Assembly: GCA_002633005.1 (NCBI GenBank) | Contig: NMRA01000678.1 | Coordinates: 3,613-67,612 of the forward strand | DNA: 64,000 bases | Direction: 5' to 3' | Origin: Phoronis australis | Lineage: Eukaryota > Phoronida > Phoronidae | In this document: positions 10,102 to 22,025 of the stretch, piece after piece | Layout: each line of letters opens with the position of its first letter | Numbering within the stretch: the stretch's first letter is position 1 | Program-made: the position numbers and the translations under genes | Notes under the pieces: generated by a model | What the model saw: the letters and a program-made list of their open reading frames with translations, nothing else | Databases searched by the model: none | What the model was told of the DNA's origin: nothing

Positions 10102-13100
10102 ATGTGCATAACCGTTGCAATGATGATGACAGGTGAACTTAAAGTAGGGCTGGGTCTAAATGAAAAACGAAAAGATGTACTCAATTATTTAGGAGATAAA
10201 CAATACTCCATTTATTGGCTACAGGACACACACTTTACTAAGAGACAAGAAAACAATATTAGATCAACGCGGGGATATGAATGTTTTTTTCAATTCAAAT
10301 ACCTCAAACTCACGCTTAATTATCGACAGGTTAATAACCCGAAGTCACGGATTAAGTTGATGAAGATTTGTACAGAATTGTCTATTGTTGATGTGTGGCG
10401 GGAACTAAACCCCAGTAGTAAAGAATATACTTGGAGAGCTGGAAGTAAACGATCCAAACTAGATTTTTTTGTAATTTCTGAAAACCTTTTATCTGATATT
10501 GACGACTCCGTAATAGAATTCGGTTATCGGTCTGATCATACAATGGTAACAGTTTGTTTAAAAGTGATGTTTCCAGGAGGAGAAAATCATTTTGGAAGTT
10601 TAATAATTCTCTCCTAAAAAAAGTATATTGCTGCAGTCAAGAATACTATTAAATTAGTTAAACAACAGTATATGACTGATGACATTCAGACTGTTGATAG
10701 TACAAGTAATTCAGATCTACAATTGTCTATAAATGATCAACTTCTTCTTGAAACGTTGTTCATGGAGATTCGCGGCAAAACAATTTCCTTTGCTACTTAC
10801 TTAAAAAGAAAAAGTGATAGAGTTGAACAGCAACTTATCAAAGAAATAAGCTTGTTGGAAAAAAGTCTCAGCCTTGACAGGGAACTACTGGAACAAAAAA
10901 AAAATGTACTTGCCGAGCTAAGGCAAAATAAGAAGGTGAAAAGCCTTCCAAATATTTTCTTCACTTGGAAAATAGGCATTACACAAGTAAGTTTATGCCT
11001 TTTTTGTGGAAATCTGACAATACTAAAACCAATAGTGAAGAAGAGGTTATTCAGGAAACCAAAACTTTTTTTGAAAATCTATACAAATATAGACAGTCTA
11101 ACAATACTTCTTTAGAAACTCTTCTTGATAATGTTTGTCTCCAAGCTGAATGAGACAGAAAAAGAAAAATTAGAAGGTCTTCTTACATGAAGAAGTCACA
11201 CAATGCTTGAAAAAAATTAAACACAACAAAAGCCCAGGCTCTGATGATTTTTCAGTGGAATTTTTAATTTTTTTTTGGGCTGACATTGGACATTTCGTTG
11301 TTCGCTCACTTAATACTGGTTTTGCTGTTGGCCAGTTATCCTCAACACAGAAAGAGGGGTGATCACCTGCATCCCTAAGGGAGCAGATAAAAGTAAACAT
11401 TATTTAAAAAACTGGAGACCCATATCCTTACTCAGTGTGACATATAAATCGACTTCTTCGGCAGTGGCTGAACGGTTAAAATCCGTTTTGGTAAAAGTAA
11501 TCAGTAAGGACCAGACAGGTTTCGTTTCTGGAAGAAATATAAACGAAAATATCCGAGTGCTATATGATTTAATGTTTTATTTCCAGGCAGCCAACAAACG
11601 TGGATTGCTTTTACTGATTGATTTTGAAAAAGCATTTGATTCATTGTCGTGGAATTTTATTCAAAAAACTTAATCTTTCCTTAATTTTGGTTGGTCGATC
11701 AGAAAGTGGGTGAAAGTCTTTTACAGTAATACTAGGTCCTGTGTTGTCGTAAATGGTCACCCATCTTCTTGGTTCAATATTTCGCGTGGCTGCAGACAAG
11801 GTGACCGTTTGTATCCCTACATTTTTATATTGTGCGCGGAGATTTTGGCATATTCAATCAAGAATAATAAAAATATTGCTGGTGTAGTTGCTAGGAATAA
11901 GGAATACCTGATTTCGCAATATGCGGACGACACATCAATTACGTTGGATGGGTCGAATTTGTCATTGACTACCACACTGAATGTACTACATTTGTTTGCT
12001 TGTGTCTCCGGTCTCCAAGTGAATGTGGATAGAACAAAAGCCATATGGTTTGGAAGTAAAACTGGTAGTGATGACGTCATTGATTCCTACAAAAGAAAGT
12101 CTGTCTTGGACAAAAAAATCTTTTAGATTTTTGGGGGTGGATTTTGACACTCAACTGGATAGTATGACGCATAAGAACTTCACTGCAAGAATAACTGAGA
12201 TCAAGTCTTTACTAAAAAGTTGGAGTCGACGAAATTTAACGCCGTTTGGTAGAGTAACGGTAATTAAAACATTATCTATTTATAAACTGAATTTTTTGTT
12301 GTCAAGTTTACCAAATCCACCAGTAAAAGTCTTGGGTTAATTGAATACGACATTTTTTAGATTTGTATGGCAGGCCTATAATGATAAAATTAAACGAACT
12401 ACGGCCTGTTTAGGACTTTATAAAGGGGGAATTCAAATGGTTAATATGCTTACTTTCAGCAAAGCTTTAAAACTCGCTATGTCCCGTAGATATCTTGAAA
12501 GCCCTGTGTCTAAAAGTGGTGAATTACTGTACTCACTCTACCCGTTCTTAAAGAATTTTGCTTCATTTGGAGATGACTTCATTAAGTAGAAGTTCAATCT
12601 AATTGGTAATTCCTACTGGCGCGACGTATTTGGAAGTATGTCATCTTTCTACAAGAAAATAATTGTTGCGAGTAAAGAGGATTTTTTGAATCAACCCTTG
12701 TGGTTTAATGGTAACTTGGCGATCGGAGGCACAGGTGTTTTTTATAAGCCTTGGTTTGTAAAAGGCTTAAGATTTATTAGAGATATGTATACCTCTGATG
12801 GTGATTTTGTTAGTTTAAACAATACGAGAAATAGGTTCGATGTGAAAACCAACTTTGTAGGATATAATGGTGTTGTTTCTGTTCTAAGAAAGTTTCAAAA
12901 AAGTCTATTTCAAAGTAAATTTGAAAGTGTTAATGTCTACACTCCTTGCATGCCTATAGCAATTACTCACTTACAAAAAGATTTGAAGGGTTGTAGACAT
13001 ATTTGTTCAGTCTTAAATGACGTTAAGAAACCTAAGTCAGAGTGTAAATGGGAAATAGAGCTAGGAGATAGTGTAGATTGGAAGAAAATATATGCTTTAC

Positions 13101-13709
13101 CTTACAAAATTACAAAGGATCCCCATATTAGATGGTTCCAATTTAGAATACTACACAGGATTATTGCAACAAATACCTTTTTAGTCAAAATATGTGTAAG
13201 GGATTCTGATTTAAGTTCCTTTTGTAATAAAGCTCCAGAGACGATGAAACACCTTTTTGGGGAATGTAGCTTTGTACAAGATTTCTGGAAGGAATTCGGA
13301 AAGCTACTTCAAAAGTGTTGCATTAATCTTCCCAACTGTCTGTCTTACGATAGTGTTATTCTTGGACTTTACAAGACGCATGATTTTCTATTGAACATTT
13401 TTGCTTCTACTAGCTAAACAGTACATTTACAAGGAGAGATGTCACAAAAATATACCTAATTTTCACAAGTTCGTTACAAAAACTTATGAGTACTATAATG
13501 CTGAAAAATTAATTGCATATAAAAACTTTGTGTATGACAGCTTCTCTGTGAAATGGGAAAATTTTATTGTTCATGTTAACTACTGGCTGTACTTCGGGGA
13601 GCAAGTTTTCTGTTATACAGAATTTGTTAAATGCACGACACTTTTCATTGTTCACGGTCTTTATTCCGTTGCGTTCATGCTTTCTGAACAAAACTCTACT
13701 CTCAACTGA
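10102..13709 (+). pseudogene. LINE ORF2 remnant: endonuclease, reverse transcriptase, Cys/His tail
   Basis: 10102-10617 carries the start of an APE-type endonuclease (IYWLQDTHFTKRQENNIRS) fused directly to its C-terminal part (KLDFFVISENLL, YRSDHTMV). The middle, with most catalytic residues, is deleted. 10672-11115 is a linker. 11359-12126 holds the reverse transcriptase: motif A in IDFEKAFDSLSW, motif B as GCRQGDRLYPYIF, and motif C as QYADDTSI. 12023-13417 is the thumb and tail, ending in a CNKAPETMKHLFGEC zinc-knuckle of the RVT-associated type. At least five frame changes or stops separate these pieces, so it is inactive. Confidence 0.8.
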
Positions 13710-13905
13710 ACATAGATACAGTAACTGACTTAGCGACATAATTAAAAGTCACACGATATGTCGAAACATACCTGTTTCATTCTCAAGTGAAGATAAAATG
13801 ACGCAGTAATGCCACCGCAGAGTATAAGCTGACGAAACACACAGTGAGACACGGCGGGTGTGAAATACTGCAAAGAATGACTAATGAATTGGGGTAACAG
13901 GAAAG

Positions 13906-14280
13906 TCACGCAAACAAGTGTAACGTGCGGCGCGACCCTGTTTGCTGCTCATTCAAAACAGGCTTCTCAAAAGCAATTAAAAGGGACTCTAATACTTTCA
14001 AACGCAGCACATCTTGCTCCACGTAGCGAATTGACGTGTTTTCCACAATTTCTTGACGGGTGGTTTTACGTGTGTGGTATTGCAGAACATGATCTTGAAT
14101 GGCGCCATTTTGAAGATGCATGGATAACCGACGGGGAAGACTGCAAAATGTTTGACCAATGTAACATTGTTTGACGTTTGAACGAAGACATTCGTTCATA
14201 GGGCATACAAATTCATAAACAACACTACCCTGTGCAACGGGGCGGACTTTCGCTTTAGAAATGTTATTTTTCATGACCAA
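13906..14280 (-). pseudogene. Penelope-like element, GIY-YIG endonuclease fragment
   Basis: The minus-strand frame contains VVYEFVCPMNEC, QCYIGQTFCSLPRRLSMHLQ, a His near residue 70, VENTSIRYVEQDV, LKVLESLLIAFEKPVLN and a terminal RTLHLF. This is the layout of the C-terminal GIY-YIG endonuclease of Penelope-like retroelements: the Y-x-G-Q core, an Arg in the following helix, and the late Glu of LESLLI. The upstream reverse transcriptase would lie at higher coordinates on this strand but is not present, so this is a truncated copy. The family call is from motif recognition. Confidence 0.75.
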
Positions 14281-15270
14281 GCTGGAGGACTTCCTCTACT
14301 TTTAAAGAATTCCTTTTCATATTGGTAAACGGGTTGCTGTCAGTAACTTCCCAAAACAATTCCAGTAATGCGAACGCGCAGAGTCCATTATTGTCACGCC
14401 GTGACAATAATCTTTCTAGTTTGTTTTTGTAATTGTTTGTAAATGATAATAACTACATAGAAAAAGAATCGAAAGAAATCAGCCGTTAGAAAAGCCACCT
14501 GTTGCTAAAAGTAATAAATACGTGAAGTAAATCTTGTCCAGGATAATTAACGCCGAACGAGGAGTCTACAAGCTGTCAAATTGTCTAACTGGAAAACTTA
14601 CGAGTTAATGTACTGTTGCAAGCTGAGGCAGGGCCAACAGGAAGCTGGAGAGAAAGAAAAACAGCGCTACCATAGGACTAGTAAGGAACTATCTAGGAGT
14701 TGCATATGAAGGATGAAGGGCTGTAGGATGTTATTTGGCCAAATAATAGGATTTATGTCAGAGTGCCACTAATCTCATTATTTCGAAAAGATTTGAGTTC
14801 GTGTTCAAAGAGCATGTTCGCTATCAAGTTCCATTTACAAAGTTTTTGACTGAAGAGCAGCGGAAAGAACATTCCAAGGTGGCCAGCGTGCAGACGGTTG
14901 CATCATCTGTACAAATACACGCACACGTGCACTATATACGTTACCTTGTGAAAAAGGTACTAGATAAGGAGTAGCCTTGTTTGCTTGTAATTCGAAGCAT
15001 GAAAGTCGCATCTTTATCATACTTTTGAAACACTAAAGAAGAAGCAGCGCCGAAGCCAAGGATCGACCTGCGTTCCGACCAAGAAGCGAAGTTTTGATTT
15101 AGACCACTATGCACCGCACACTTGGTTCGAGGCTGCTTGTTGAGAAACGACTACTGGAATTGCAAAGAACTGAGAGTTCACGATTCGTTGAGACCATGCT
15201 CTGCTCATTAAAGAGGCATTGAAGTGAAAGCCCGTCAAAATATCTTTTACTCAATTCTTGACGAAAGTTC
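14281..15270. other. no gene recognised
   Basis: No frame longer than about 60 codons with recognisable content, no paired splice sites and no clear repeat ends. Confidence 0.35.
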
Positions 15271-15760
15271 TATCTTGCAACGTGTAGTACAGAACTTTTC
15301 CCTGTGAGAAAAATTCCAGAAAAAAATAACAAAATTCACGATTTTTGAAATACGTGCGAAGGAAAAAATGTGGTTACTACAGAGTTTCTAATCTCTCTCC
15401 CACTTATGATAAATGCACGCTCACAATCAGTTTCTTGAAGTCGCTTGAGGCCAAAAGTCACATTTCCATATCAGGGAAATGTGCTACGGCTATGTCTTAA
15501 CACACCAAATAAGGAGACGCGCTTTACCTCGTGGGAGAAAAATCGACGACGTGGCGAGCAGTTGAAAGTTAGTTTTTTAAATTTGAAACTAAATGAAACT
15601 GCTTTCAGAAATTCAAAATCTTGAAGAACAAAGTTAACCCTAAAAACCTGGTGGTGAGCAAGTTGAATTCTAATTCAGTGACAGAAAACCTCATTAGTCT
15701 GCTCATTGCGTTTCAGGCCTCTTTAAGTATCAGCCACAACAAGCCAACTTGAAGAACTTG
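15271..15760 (+). repeat. dispersed repeat family B, copy 1
   Basis: Shares TTTTTGAAATAC, GTTTCTAATCTC and CTTATGATAAATG, with similar spacing, with 44430-44930. The second copy lies in a gene 2 intron. It is non-coding as far as visible. Confidence 0.6.
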
Positions 15761-16084
15761 GTCTCCATCATTATATCTGGAACAGGACTGTTAATTATAT
15801 GACAGTTCTGTCTCAGTTTTCATTTGCTAAATATTTTATCGTCTGCAACTCAGGCGCCGATTCCTCGGTAACTAAAATATCAAATATTGTTGTTATTTAA
15901 CTATTTTCAGGAGATATTATAAGTTCGATGAAAAGTTACCCTTGTTTTCATCTTTGTTATCTCTTTTCAAGTAATATAACGTCACATTTAAAACTGTTTC
16001 TTTTACCAGAGAAACCTTGCAGCCTTACGCGCAAGTACATACATAGAGGTCGTGATCCACCACGTGAACAGTCTGAGTGAAGTA

Positions 16085-16225
16085 CTGTATAAATCTGCTG
16101 AAAAAATGAAAGAAACTTGGGAACTCGAAGCGTATGGGATAAATACAAAACGTACCTCCATTGGCGTACATGAAGTAATATCCCACGAGACATTATTCCA
16201 CGTATCGACCGAGACCGAACACCGA
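16085..16225 (-). repeat. fragment of the palindromic element seen at 38176
   Basis: Contains CATTGGCGTACATGAAGTAATATCCCACGAGACATTATTCC, nearly identical to an arm of the 38176-38277 palindrome. It also contains, in inverted order, the flanking GAAACTTGGGAACTCGAAG seen at 38305-38330. Only one arm is present. Confidence 0.5.
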
Positions 16226-16377
16226 ACAGCCTGCTGAACTGTTGAAATTGTATTTTAATTGAGTAGACAAGCTTTCGTATTATATAAGTTGATTTGTTGT
16301 GTTGCGTATTGTTTAGTCCAAAGTACATGTTGAGTTTGGTGGTAAGTGTTAGCAAGATTGGTGTAAGATGGATTTGG

Positions 16378-17222
16378 AGGAGAATGCATCAATTTAGATC
16401 GAATAGTTCCTGTCGATAACAGCAAGTACAGCTCTTTTACCTGACACCTGACGGCAGACGGAGGTGTTGAAATTAACAAATGACGTCAGAGGTTCGAATG
16501 CGGTTTATTCAGCATTTCACAACACGGTTACTAGAGGTGTCAGCTTATCGCCCGAATTCATCGTTCTACAGCAATAAATTATCAAAATTCGATTTAAAAC
16601 CCTAACAAATACAACGAGTTATTGAACAAACGTGTTATTTTATTTCGCTGTTATGGATTTTTAGGTGTTTGAACGTACCGTAGCCTACAAAGTTCAGTTG
16701 GTCAATTTACCAAGGTGGGTTGCGGGAGTTTGGGCACTGTTCGGTGATGAATTCAAATAATTCGTTCGTGAAATACAGAGAGGAGTCCATCACTGTGTGT
16801 TGTAATTTTAGACTTGCTTTTTTCAGTTCTAAAGAAACAAAACGCTTGCTATCCCGATCAGGCCCATCGATCGCGGCCGGACTGAAGACATCACAATCAT
16901 AAACCAGCCAAAGCAGGAAACTAAACGTCCAGTCACGAAAAGACTATACACAGTGAATTAGCCACGAAACTGCAAATCTACTCATACTATCTCGTCGGGG
17001 CTCGCCGAAATCCTAGGTTACCCTTCCACAGAACCGTCAATGCAAGAGTTGTACAGTGGCAATGCTATATGAATATCTAAAAAAAGATTCCCCTCAACAT
17101 GTGACCATAGGATATAAAATCGAGTTATTGTTTCAAAACAGCTTTCTGTCAGCAAACCCTGATAGAATTAGAATACGCTCACACGGCCTCGGTGCCCGGT
17201 CAATTAGTTTTTTGTATCTTAA
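16378..17222 (-). mobile_element. Kolobok (T2-type) element, reversed 3' fragment
   Basis: The sequence is the reverse complement of the right-hand parts of the elements at 30720-32664 and 60834-62522. Shared features include CAATTTAGATCGA near the end, the GTAGCCTACAAAGTT stretch and the CGGCCTCGGTGCCCGGTCAATTA stretch. Its terminus AGGAGAATGC begins at 16378. The rest is lost where the reversed TTAA element begins at 17223, so this copy was broken by that later insertion and lacks the THAP exon. Confidence 0.65.
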
Positions 17223-17256
17223 AGACATGGTCGCACGCGTTGTTAACCCTTATTAC

Positions 17257-17577
17257 ATGGTTAGAGGATGTTATAAGGATCCAAGAAGTACCTACCCCAT
17301 AACTAATACACGATCCACACTCGAAAAAAGTTTAAGTGAACGCGCCACTCACGATTCGCACCCGAAGAACAACCGCCATTTTGAACTTGCCGCGAACCCG
17401 GAAGTACAATTCATTCAGGAACCCAGGCTAAGAAAACGCCGTCAGTGCGACTGGAGCAGTGCCTGTACTGTTACCAGCCAGCAAACGGGGATAAAAAAAT
17501 CGACAGCGCGCCTTAATTTTGATAAAATCAAACTACGGACAATTTTATGGAATTTGCTGAAGAAATGTGGCGAATAA
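17257..17577 (+). CDS. 106-aa frame of the TTAA element, copy 2
   Basis: Same frame and same length as 7547-7867, on the plus strand because this element copy is reversed. It opens MVRGCYKDPRSTYPITNTRS and ends NLLKKCGE. About eight residues differ from copy 1. The open frame continues upstream into Kolobok sequence, so the shared ATG at 17257 is the better start. Function unknown; see the copy 1 entry for the doubt about translation. Confidence 0.3.
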   Translation: MVRGCYKDPRSTYPITNTRSTLEKSLSERATHDSHPKNNRHFELAANPEVQFIQEPRLRKRRQCDWSSACTVTSQQTGIKKSTARLNFDKIKLRTILWNLLKKCGE

Positions 17578-18056
17578 ATTTTGACAGAAATTATTTTGCC
17601 GGACTCGGGACCGCAGCCTATCGGACCCGGTGCGGATCGAGACAAGACACTGGCGAACGGTAAATGCATGCGGTTGCAAGCTGTTTTGTCGAAGTAAAAT
17701 GTTCAAATCATAAATGCCGTATATATATTCAAAGGTAGTTTTAGACGCTTGCATAAAATTACGGGCTGGTTAATCCTACCGTCAGGGGTGTCACACTGCC
17801 GCGGCAGCCCTTAGCTAGCCTCAGTGCCAGCTACCAGTATGGCGACTACCGTCGAAATACTGCTAGCTTGTTAGTAGGCCATACAGCTTTGGGTCAAGGT
17901 TACCCTTAGGCCTACCTGGTCGCTGGCCACAGCGCTCGCTCGAACGAGGTTTATTTAGAACAGGGCTACTTCTGGTGAACTGTGCAAAGTTGTTGGCTTT
18001 CAACAGAGATTTTCCCAGACTTTGCATTAGCGCACCAAGCTTAAAAATGGGGGCTG

Positions 18057-18207
18057 CAGGGGTGGATCCAGGATTTTGAGTTAGGGAGGGGGGGCAGGAC
18101 AGAGTATTAGCGAGGATTTTCTCGTCAGACATTCGCACCCCCGAACTGCCAAATGTAATCTGGGAGAATTTTAGGGGGGCCATGGTCCCCCTCTAAATCC
18201 GCCACTG
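18057..18207 (+). mobile_element. hAT-like MITE, 151 bp, with 5-bp target duplication
   Basis: Termini are CAGGGGTGGATCCAG and CTAAATCCGCCACTG, flanked by GGCTG on both sides (18052-18056, 18208-18212). It is the same family as 55497-55650, in the opposite orientation. The interior, with GGGGG runs and GAATTTTAG, is non-coding. Confidence 0.8.
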
Positions 18208-19903
18208 GGCTGGAATTTTTGGGAATGTCTATCTTTTACTATAAGATTCACTGTGCACTTCATGTCTTCTAGTGGAGTATCGTCTCGTTTTCAACTTTTT
18301 TCGGAGTTCGTTCTTCTCTGATTGAGGCAGACCTTTTCCATTTCTCCAAATAGGGGGCTCGTTCGAGCACATAAGTATGACAAGTCCAATACAAAATGTT
18401 ATCATTTTTTATTCATTAAGCCAAAATGATTCAACCTTTTTAAAAACATAATAAGTAACTTAAAATGCACAATACTTTACAACATTTAGCACTACAAACA
18501 CTATTCAACAGCAAAAGTTTCCATGATATGAAAATGGACATATATGTAACTCTTACCATGGTGACCGAATAGTGTTTCCTTACACCAGAATTTGACAAGC
18601 ATGATTAAAAGATAATGAAGTTGCAAGGAACAAGAATTGGAGGCTTGAAGCTTCACAATCCAACATAGCTTATTTCTCAAATTAAGATTATTCATATTGT
18701 TGACTTGATAACCTGAATTAAGAAGCAATAAATTACAAAACATGACTTGAAAGCAATTGAGACTTAAAATTTAGAAAAATATGAAACATTTTGTGACACC
18801 GAATCAATCCTTGAACAGCAGTTGACAGTCAAACAAAAAAACGTTTCAAAATTATTTCAACTATTTCTTAGCTTAGAGTAAGATCACCTGAATGGGAAAT
18901 TCACAGTAAAATAATTCGAGTTATCTTATATTTTTGCACAAAAAACATGAAAATTGAAGAAAGTTCCTTTTTGTAGCAAAGTTTGTCAAAATGTATCAAC
19001 GTTCAATCTTCACAAACTACAAAGTAACAGGTTGAACATGCCTTCCAGTTCAGCAAAAGTCGTCATGTTGTCGGTTCCGCCAGAAATGAGACGGGAATTG
19101 TGAGCACATTTATCACTTAATGAGTAACAACTGCGAGGCTGAAACTTGGTGAACATTGTTGAATCGTGCAGAATAGTAAGTAAAGATATGTCTCACTAAA
19201 TTTCACCGTAAATTGTTAACGAAAACAATTTACACAAAGTTTTAAACTCGTAACTTATCCCGCTGTCCTCCAATAGGGCCAACGCGATCCAAACAAAGTG
19301 ACCCAAATTTCGCCACAAAAATTGCAATAACTTTACACTGCTTGCCCCGCCTTTGATACTTTTTCGATTTTTTCTGAGTAGAATACACTAACTTTCCAAT
19401 GATAGCAAAGTACTTTTTCAAAACGAGAAAAAAAATTAAAACGAAAAAAAATTGGTTCGTCCCATATTGGTTCCTAGGTTCGACCGGTCTACGTAAGGAA
19501 CTTAACACCAATGCTATTTTAACATAATAAGTATGCGTAACATTCCAAAAAATTCAACGACCACTAACTGCAAACTATAAATACACTACATATGCAAACG
19601 AATCACGAGATATTACTACTAAAACAAAATAATGAAGACTTTTCGAGCAAGCGATAGCACATTCACTTAAAACGAAAAAATGGCGGCGTTCAGGACAAGT
19701 TCCTGAACTGATGAGCCGGAAATGTGGGTACGGAAATAACCGATGATAGCCGGTAATTATATGCTCACAGAGAAGGGATAAATACTGTTAAAAATCGCTT
19801 TTGGCAAGACAGGCGAAAAGAATATAAAGAAAGGGTGTCGAAAATAAGATTTTATGTAGTAAGTATTTTCGGATACTGGAACCACATGGGCAGTTTGAGA
19901 GCA

Positions 19904-20306
19904 GGGCCCGGTCTCCAATCTTTTTACTCGAAATGGAACTCGAAATTAGGTTTGGCATTTTCTACTCTACTTTTGGGCGAACTCAAGATAAGTTTCTATT
20001 ATTCTATGCTCGAGTACACAATAACTTACGTAGATAATTTATTGCCCTTAGTTCACAGTTTGTAAACCCAATATTAAAGCAATAAGTTTGAGTTTGAACT
20101 CGAAATTTCGAGTTTTTTCTCGAGTTTGTAGCACGAATATAAGGGTCTTCAAGGGCAAACTTGAACTAGAAACTCCTATGCATAAACTATAATGTATTCG
20201 AGCACAGTCTGATAACCAATTATCTTAAGTTCGCACAAAAGAAGCAGAGAAATTGCCAAAAATAGTTTTGAGTTCGTTTCGAGTACAAAGATTAGAGACC
20301 GGGCCC
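19904..20306. mobile_element. inverted-repeat MITE next to the RIM C2B exon
   Basis: Ends are GGGCCCGGTCTCCAATCTTT and its inverted counterpart AAAGATTAGAGACCGGGCCC. Weaker inverted similarity continues about 130 bp inward (ACTCGAAA, GCGAACT(C/T)AAGATAA, GCTCGA(G/A)TACA). Related arms occur at 38085-38165 and 55825-55910. It ends 60 bp before the RIM exon, so it lies in the intron. A target duplication is not clear. Confidence 0.6.
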
Positions 20307-20365
20307 AGGTCTTTAACATTGCATTTGATGCTATTGGTGATTCGCAATCCACTCTCATTCCACAG

Positions 20366-22025
20366 GTGGATGCGAGGCATGCACCCTGGTGGTGACACCG
20401 GCGGTGGCCTAACGGACTTCGTGGAGGGTCTCGGTCCATCACAGTTGGTGGGCCGTCAGGTGCTGGGCTCTCCGTGTATGGGTGAAATCCAGCTGGGTCT
20501 GTGCGATCGTAAGGGACGTCTTGAGGTGGAGGTGATACGGGCACGCGGGCTGATCTCCAAGCCCGCCTCCAAGGTGCTACCAGGTGAGAGATTGATCATG
20601 CAACTTCAGGCCTGTGCAAAGGCTGCTCGTGTTGAAAAACTATAAGTCAGAGTTGAAATCATTATGGTTCGTGTATACAGGACCAACAAGTGTCACAGAT
20701 AGATATTAATACTGTGTACTCTAAAAATCCCGGATTGGGCTTTCAATTAAACACGGGGCAAAACGTGGTCCCTTAAAAGTAAAATTGATTTTCCATTATT
20801 TGCAGTAATCAGCCTTTGAAAAATGGAAAATGACGATTTTGGAAATTATTTTTTGCACAATAAGTGGAGAGTTACCGTATGCCTAGCAACAATGTTCCAC
20901 CAGTTCTTCCCTGAGCTCACAAATCACTTCTGGTCTGAGTGGGTTCCAAGTTTCTGAAACATGCGCGTGGCACAGGTGTATTCTACCTCGGCCTCCCAGT
21001 TTCCATCACTTCCACCACCCTCGGTTATCAGAATTTTCCCCTTGGGCTACAAATAGCCAAGGAGGACCTGCAGAGGAATTTGGTTGTCAAATTTTAGGAA
21101 TATGTTAAAATTGTCACACTTTGAGAAGGAAGATGTCTTGCCATAGGGGTCATTTGGTTTGATTTTTTAGCTCCCTACGTCAAGGTTTATCTAATGGACG
21201 GTAAGACATGCGTAGAAAAGCAGAAAACATCAACGGCACGGAGAACTCTGGATCCATTATATCAACAGCAGATTATCTTCATGGAACGTTATCCACCAAA
21301 CAACGTGTTACAGGTATGTTTGCTAAGTAACCCACACGTTTTGTTCTGTGCTCATCGTAACGTAAAATTTAAAGATCTGTTAAGGGTATGTTGAAGTTAG
21401 TGACTCCTATGGCCTGTTTCTAGAAAAGTCTGTTGCTAAAAGTTTTTTTTTGTCTTATGGGATTTGGTCTGCTCCCGAGCAAGCTACAGATTTCTGCTTT
21501 TGGCTTCGAATTGTAGACAGATGTTGTGACTTTTAGCCTTAATTTGATTTTTTGAAGCAGACTAAGCTACCCGCTGTTTGATTTTTAGTCAAAAGACAAT
21601 AGACTCTTTGAGAAACGACCATTAGACTCTTCGAGAAACGACCATTAGACTCTTCGAGAAACGACCATTAGACTTTTCAAGAAACAACCATCTGTTCTCA
21701 TCTAGGCTTGATGTTGGTAGGGTTTGAAGTATTTTTGTGAAACAAATTTGTCTGCGTGGTTTCAATAGATATTTAAATCATTAAATCTTTGGTTCTGAAC
21801 TTTCAGGTGACTGTATGGGGTGATTATGGTAGAATGGACAGGAAAACGTTTATGGGTGTGGCCCAGATCAACCTGGATGGACTTGACCTTTCCAACATTG
21901 TGATTGGCTAGTACAAATTGTACTCTACGTCGTCATTGGTCGGAGGTCATGATCGCCATGGATCCCTGGCTGGCTCTTTAACATCACTGGACAGTTCGTT
22001 GGGAAGTGGGGTGACCTTTTCGTAA
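20366..22025 (+). CDS. RIMS: RIM (regulating synaptic membrane exocytosis), last three coding exons, C2B domain
   Basis: RIM proteins are presynaptic active-zone scaffolds that link Rab3, Munc13, liprin and calcium channels; the C-terminal C2B domain is Ca-independent. Three exons join in frame: 20366-20583, 21171-21313 and 21807-22025, with consensus splice sites. They encode the RIM-typical GLTDFVEGLGPSQLVGRQVL linker and then C2B strands: GRLEVEVIRARGL, APYVKVYLMDG, RTLDPLYQQ, VTVWGDYGRMDRKTFMGVAQ and a Ser-rich tail ending TFS before TAA (22023-22025). At 21909-21911 a TAG replaces the Trp codon of the invariant IGWYKL motif, although the 37 codons after it stay homologous to RIM. Upstream exons (PDZ, C2A) are not in the window. 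Identity is certain to family level; the exact paralogue is not. Confidence 0.93.
21601..21692 (+). repeat. 23-bp tandem repeat, 4 units, in a RIM intron
   Basis: Units begin at 21601, 21624, 21647 and 21670 and read AGACTCTTCGAGAAACGACC plus ATT; the last unit is more diverged. Seen directly. Confidence 0.85.

Larger units (their letters stand above)
8250..13740 (+). mobile_element. decayed LINE of L1/Tx1 type
   Basis: The order is ORF1 (8502-9113), a spacer of about 1 kb, then ORF2 remnants (10102-13709) with apurinic-type endonuclease, reverse transcriptase and a C-terminal Cys/His motif. All lie on the plus strand and are broken by frameshifts and an internal deletion. Boundaries are approximate because no target-site duplication or poly(A) tail was found. 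This copy cannot move by itself. Confidence 0.8.
17223..19898 (-). mobile_element. TTAA-target element, copy 2, reversed
   Basis: This is a reverse-complement match to 6250-7901. Its right-end sequence starts after TTAA (17219-17222) with a diverged terminus, AGACATGGTCGCA. The far end stops at GCAGTTTGAGAG near 19898, just short of its terminus, and abuts another inverted-repeat element. It is about 1 kb longer than copy 1: the stretch 17930-18960 has no counterpart there and itself holds a 151-bp hAT-like MITE. Either copy 1 lost this segment or copy 2 gained it. Confidence 0.75.

Noticed and set aside
20176-20544. 122-codon minus-strand frame rich in Pro and Asp
   Set aside because: It is the antisense of the RIM C2B exon; the plus-strand reading is clearly the homologous one.
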